Positions 32,778 through 33,255 of a stretch of 33,255 nucleotides of DNA are shown piece by piece (position 1 is the stretch's first letter; each line of letters opens with the position of its first letter). A model generated the notes under the pieces. The model made no database searches. It was not told the DNA's origin and was given only the letters and a program-made list of their open reading frames with translations. The position numbers and the translations under genes are program-made. This DNA is from an uncultured Marinoscillum sp. (GTDB lineage Bacteria > Bacteroidota > Bacteroidia > Cytophagales > MED-G16), in NCBI GenBank assembly GCA_902529805.1, contig CABZXU010000018.1, positions 1 through 33,255 on the forward strand, read 5' to 3'.

Positions 32778-33255
32778 TTAATTTAAATCTAATAATCCTT
32801 TTGGTAGGTTAACATAAATATTTTTTTTGACATCATCTCTCTTTTCTACTATATCTTTAACGTAGGGAATCAAAACCTCTTTATTTCCTATTTTGCAAAA
32901 TAAAATTGGCTGTTCTTGATTATAGTAATCTTTTACTGTACCTATTTTATTATTTTTTTCAATTATATTAAACCCTACAAGATTTTCTAATTCCTCCAAT
33001 TTATTAAGTATAATTTTTTCATCTATGAATATTTTCTTTTTAACTAGTTGATTTGTTGATTCCCTGTTGTCATATTCTAATAACTTAACTAAATAAACCC
33101 CTTCTTTAATTAAATTAATTTTTTCAACTTCAAAAGGGATTTTATTTGATTTTATTTCAGCGTAAATAAATTTTATTCTTTTGCTATTTAAATCAAATTT
33201 ATTATTGACTTTTAAAGTTAAATTTCCCTTTAAACCTTTATGGCTAGTTATTTGA
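32778..33255 (-). CDS. rimM: 16S rRNA processing protein RimM (N-terminus outside window)
   Basis: The frame is open from the stop at 32778 to the window edge, giving 158 residues. It begins QITSHKGLKGNLTLK, matching the GxxHGxxGE start region of RimM, so only a few N-terminal residues are missing. The C-terminal PRC-barrel domain contains ENLVGFNIIE and KEVLIPYVKDIVEK. RimM assists maturation of the 30S head with S19. The internal TTG at 32999 could be mistaken for a start, but upstream coding clearly continues. It is followed by trmD after one base. Confidence 0.93.
   Translation of the reverse strand, partial: QITSHKGLKGNLTLKVNNKFDLNSKRIKFIYAEIKSNKIPFEVEKINLIKEGVYLVKLLEYDNRESTNQLVKKKIFIDEKIILNKLEELENLVGFNIIEKNNKIGTVKDYYNQEQPILFCKIGNKEVLIPYVKDIVEKRDDVKKNIYVNLPKGLLDLN

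Noticed and set aside
32778-32999. Separate small PRC-barrel protein starting at TTG 32999
   Set aside because: The frame continues open to the window edge and encodes the RimM N-terminal domain, so this is part of rimM.

Overview
The window is a dense, strongly AT-rich bacterial chromosome segment, most likely from a small-genome marine member of the Bacteroidota (Flavobacteriia-like). The evidence is: DUF4270, DUF2490 and DUF3089 lipoproteins or barrels; a short glycogen-synthase-like protein beside DUF4270; the rfaE2-YugP peptidase pair; CtlX; a SecA whose tail lacks the zinc finger; and several TAnnTTTG-type -7 boxes, the Bacteroidota promoter signature. Genes are packed with gaps of about 170 bases or less and many overlaps of 4-27 bases. 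No stretch longer than 300 bases lacks a gene. I see no tRNA, rRNA or CRISPR array.

Layout. 1-2175: the 3' end of glnS (+), converging on a Tat-exported PhoX-like phosphatase (-). 2309-10494: folE (+), then a long minus-strand run that reads, in transcription order, PHP-domain phosphodiesterase, an arginine-deiminase/DDAH-like enzyme, a solo tyrosine recombinase, ctlX, ridA, gltX and a Lys1/alanine-dehydrogenase-like enzyme. 10556-14883: a DUF3089 lipoprotein hydrolase (+) converging on a minus-strand trio: FAD amine oxidase, EF-hand lipoprotein, and a beta-barrel fused to a SPOR-like domain. 14915-17688: a membrane protein and a PQQ dehydrogenase with built-in cytochrome c (+). 17662-20480: cutC, DUF4270 and the glycogen-synthase-like gene (-). 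20648-23768: a flippase-like protein, rfaE2, a YugP peptidase and an AraC regulator (+). 23770-25981: a holin-like membrane protein (-), a PiT-like permease and a DUF2490 barrel (+). 26075-29897: secA and a SPOR lipoprotein (+). 29894-33255: a beta-propeller-like lipoprotein, dapF, rplS, trmD and partial rimM (-).

The gene set combines translation housekeeping (glnS, gltX, rplS, trmD, rimM), cell envelope and export (secA, SPOR proteins, dapF, rfaE2, barrels, lipoproteins), phosphate acquisition (PhoX-like, PiT-like, PHP phosphodiesterase) and nitrogen-compound turnover (two guanidino-modifying enzymes, RidA, FAD amine oxidase).

The most unusual structure is the integrase at 7128-8306. Its reading frame is bracketed almost exactly by a 21-base direct repeat (20/21 identical). 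Each copy consists of two 12-base units of the form ATGTATCCWWWA. The gene sits between two enzymes of the same guanidino-modifying superfamily, and its box I catalytic arginine position is a serine. This looks like a minimal integrase-only element or a self-regulated recombinase. Other points of interest are a barrel gene whose signal peptide has no standard start codon, the missing panC/panD at a usually conserved locus, and a hairpin pressed against the dapF start codon.
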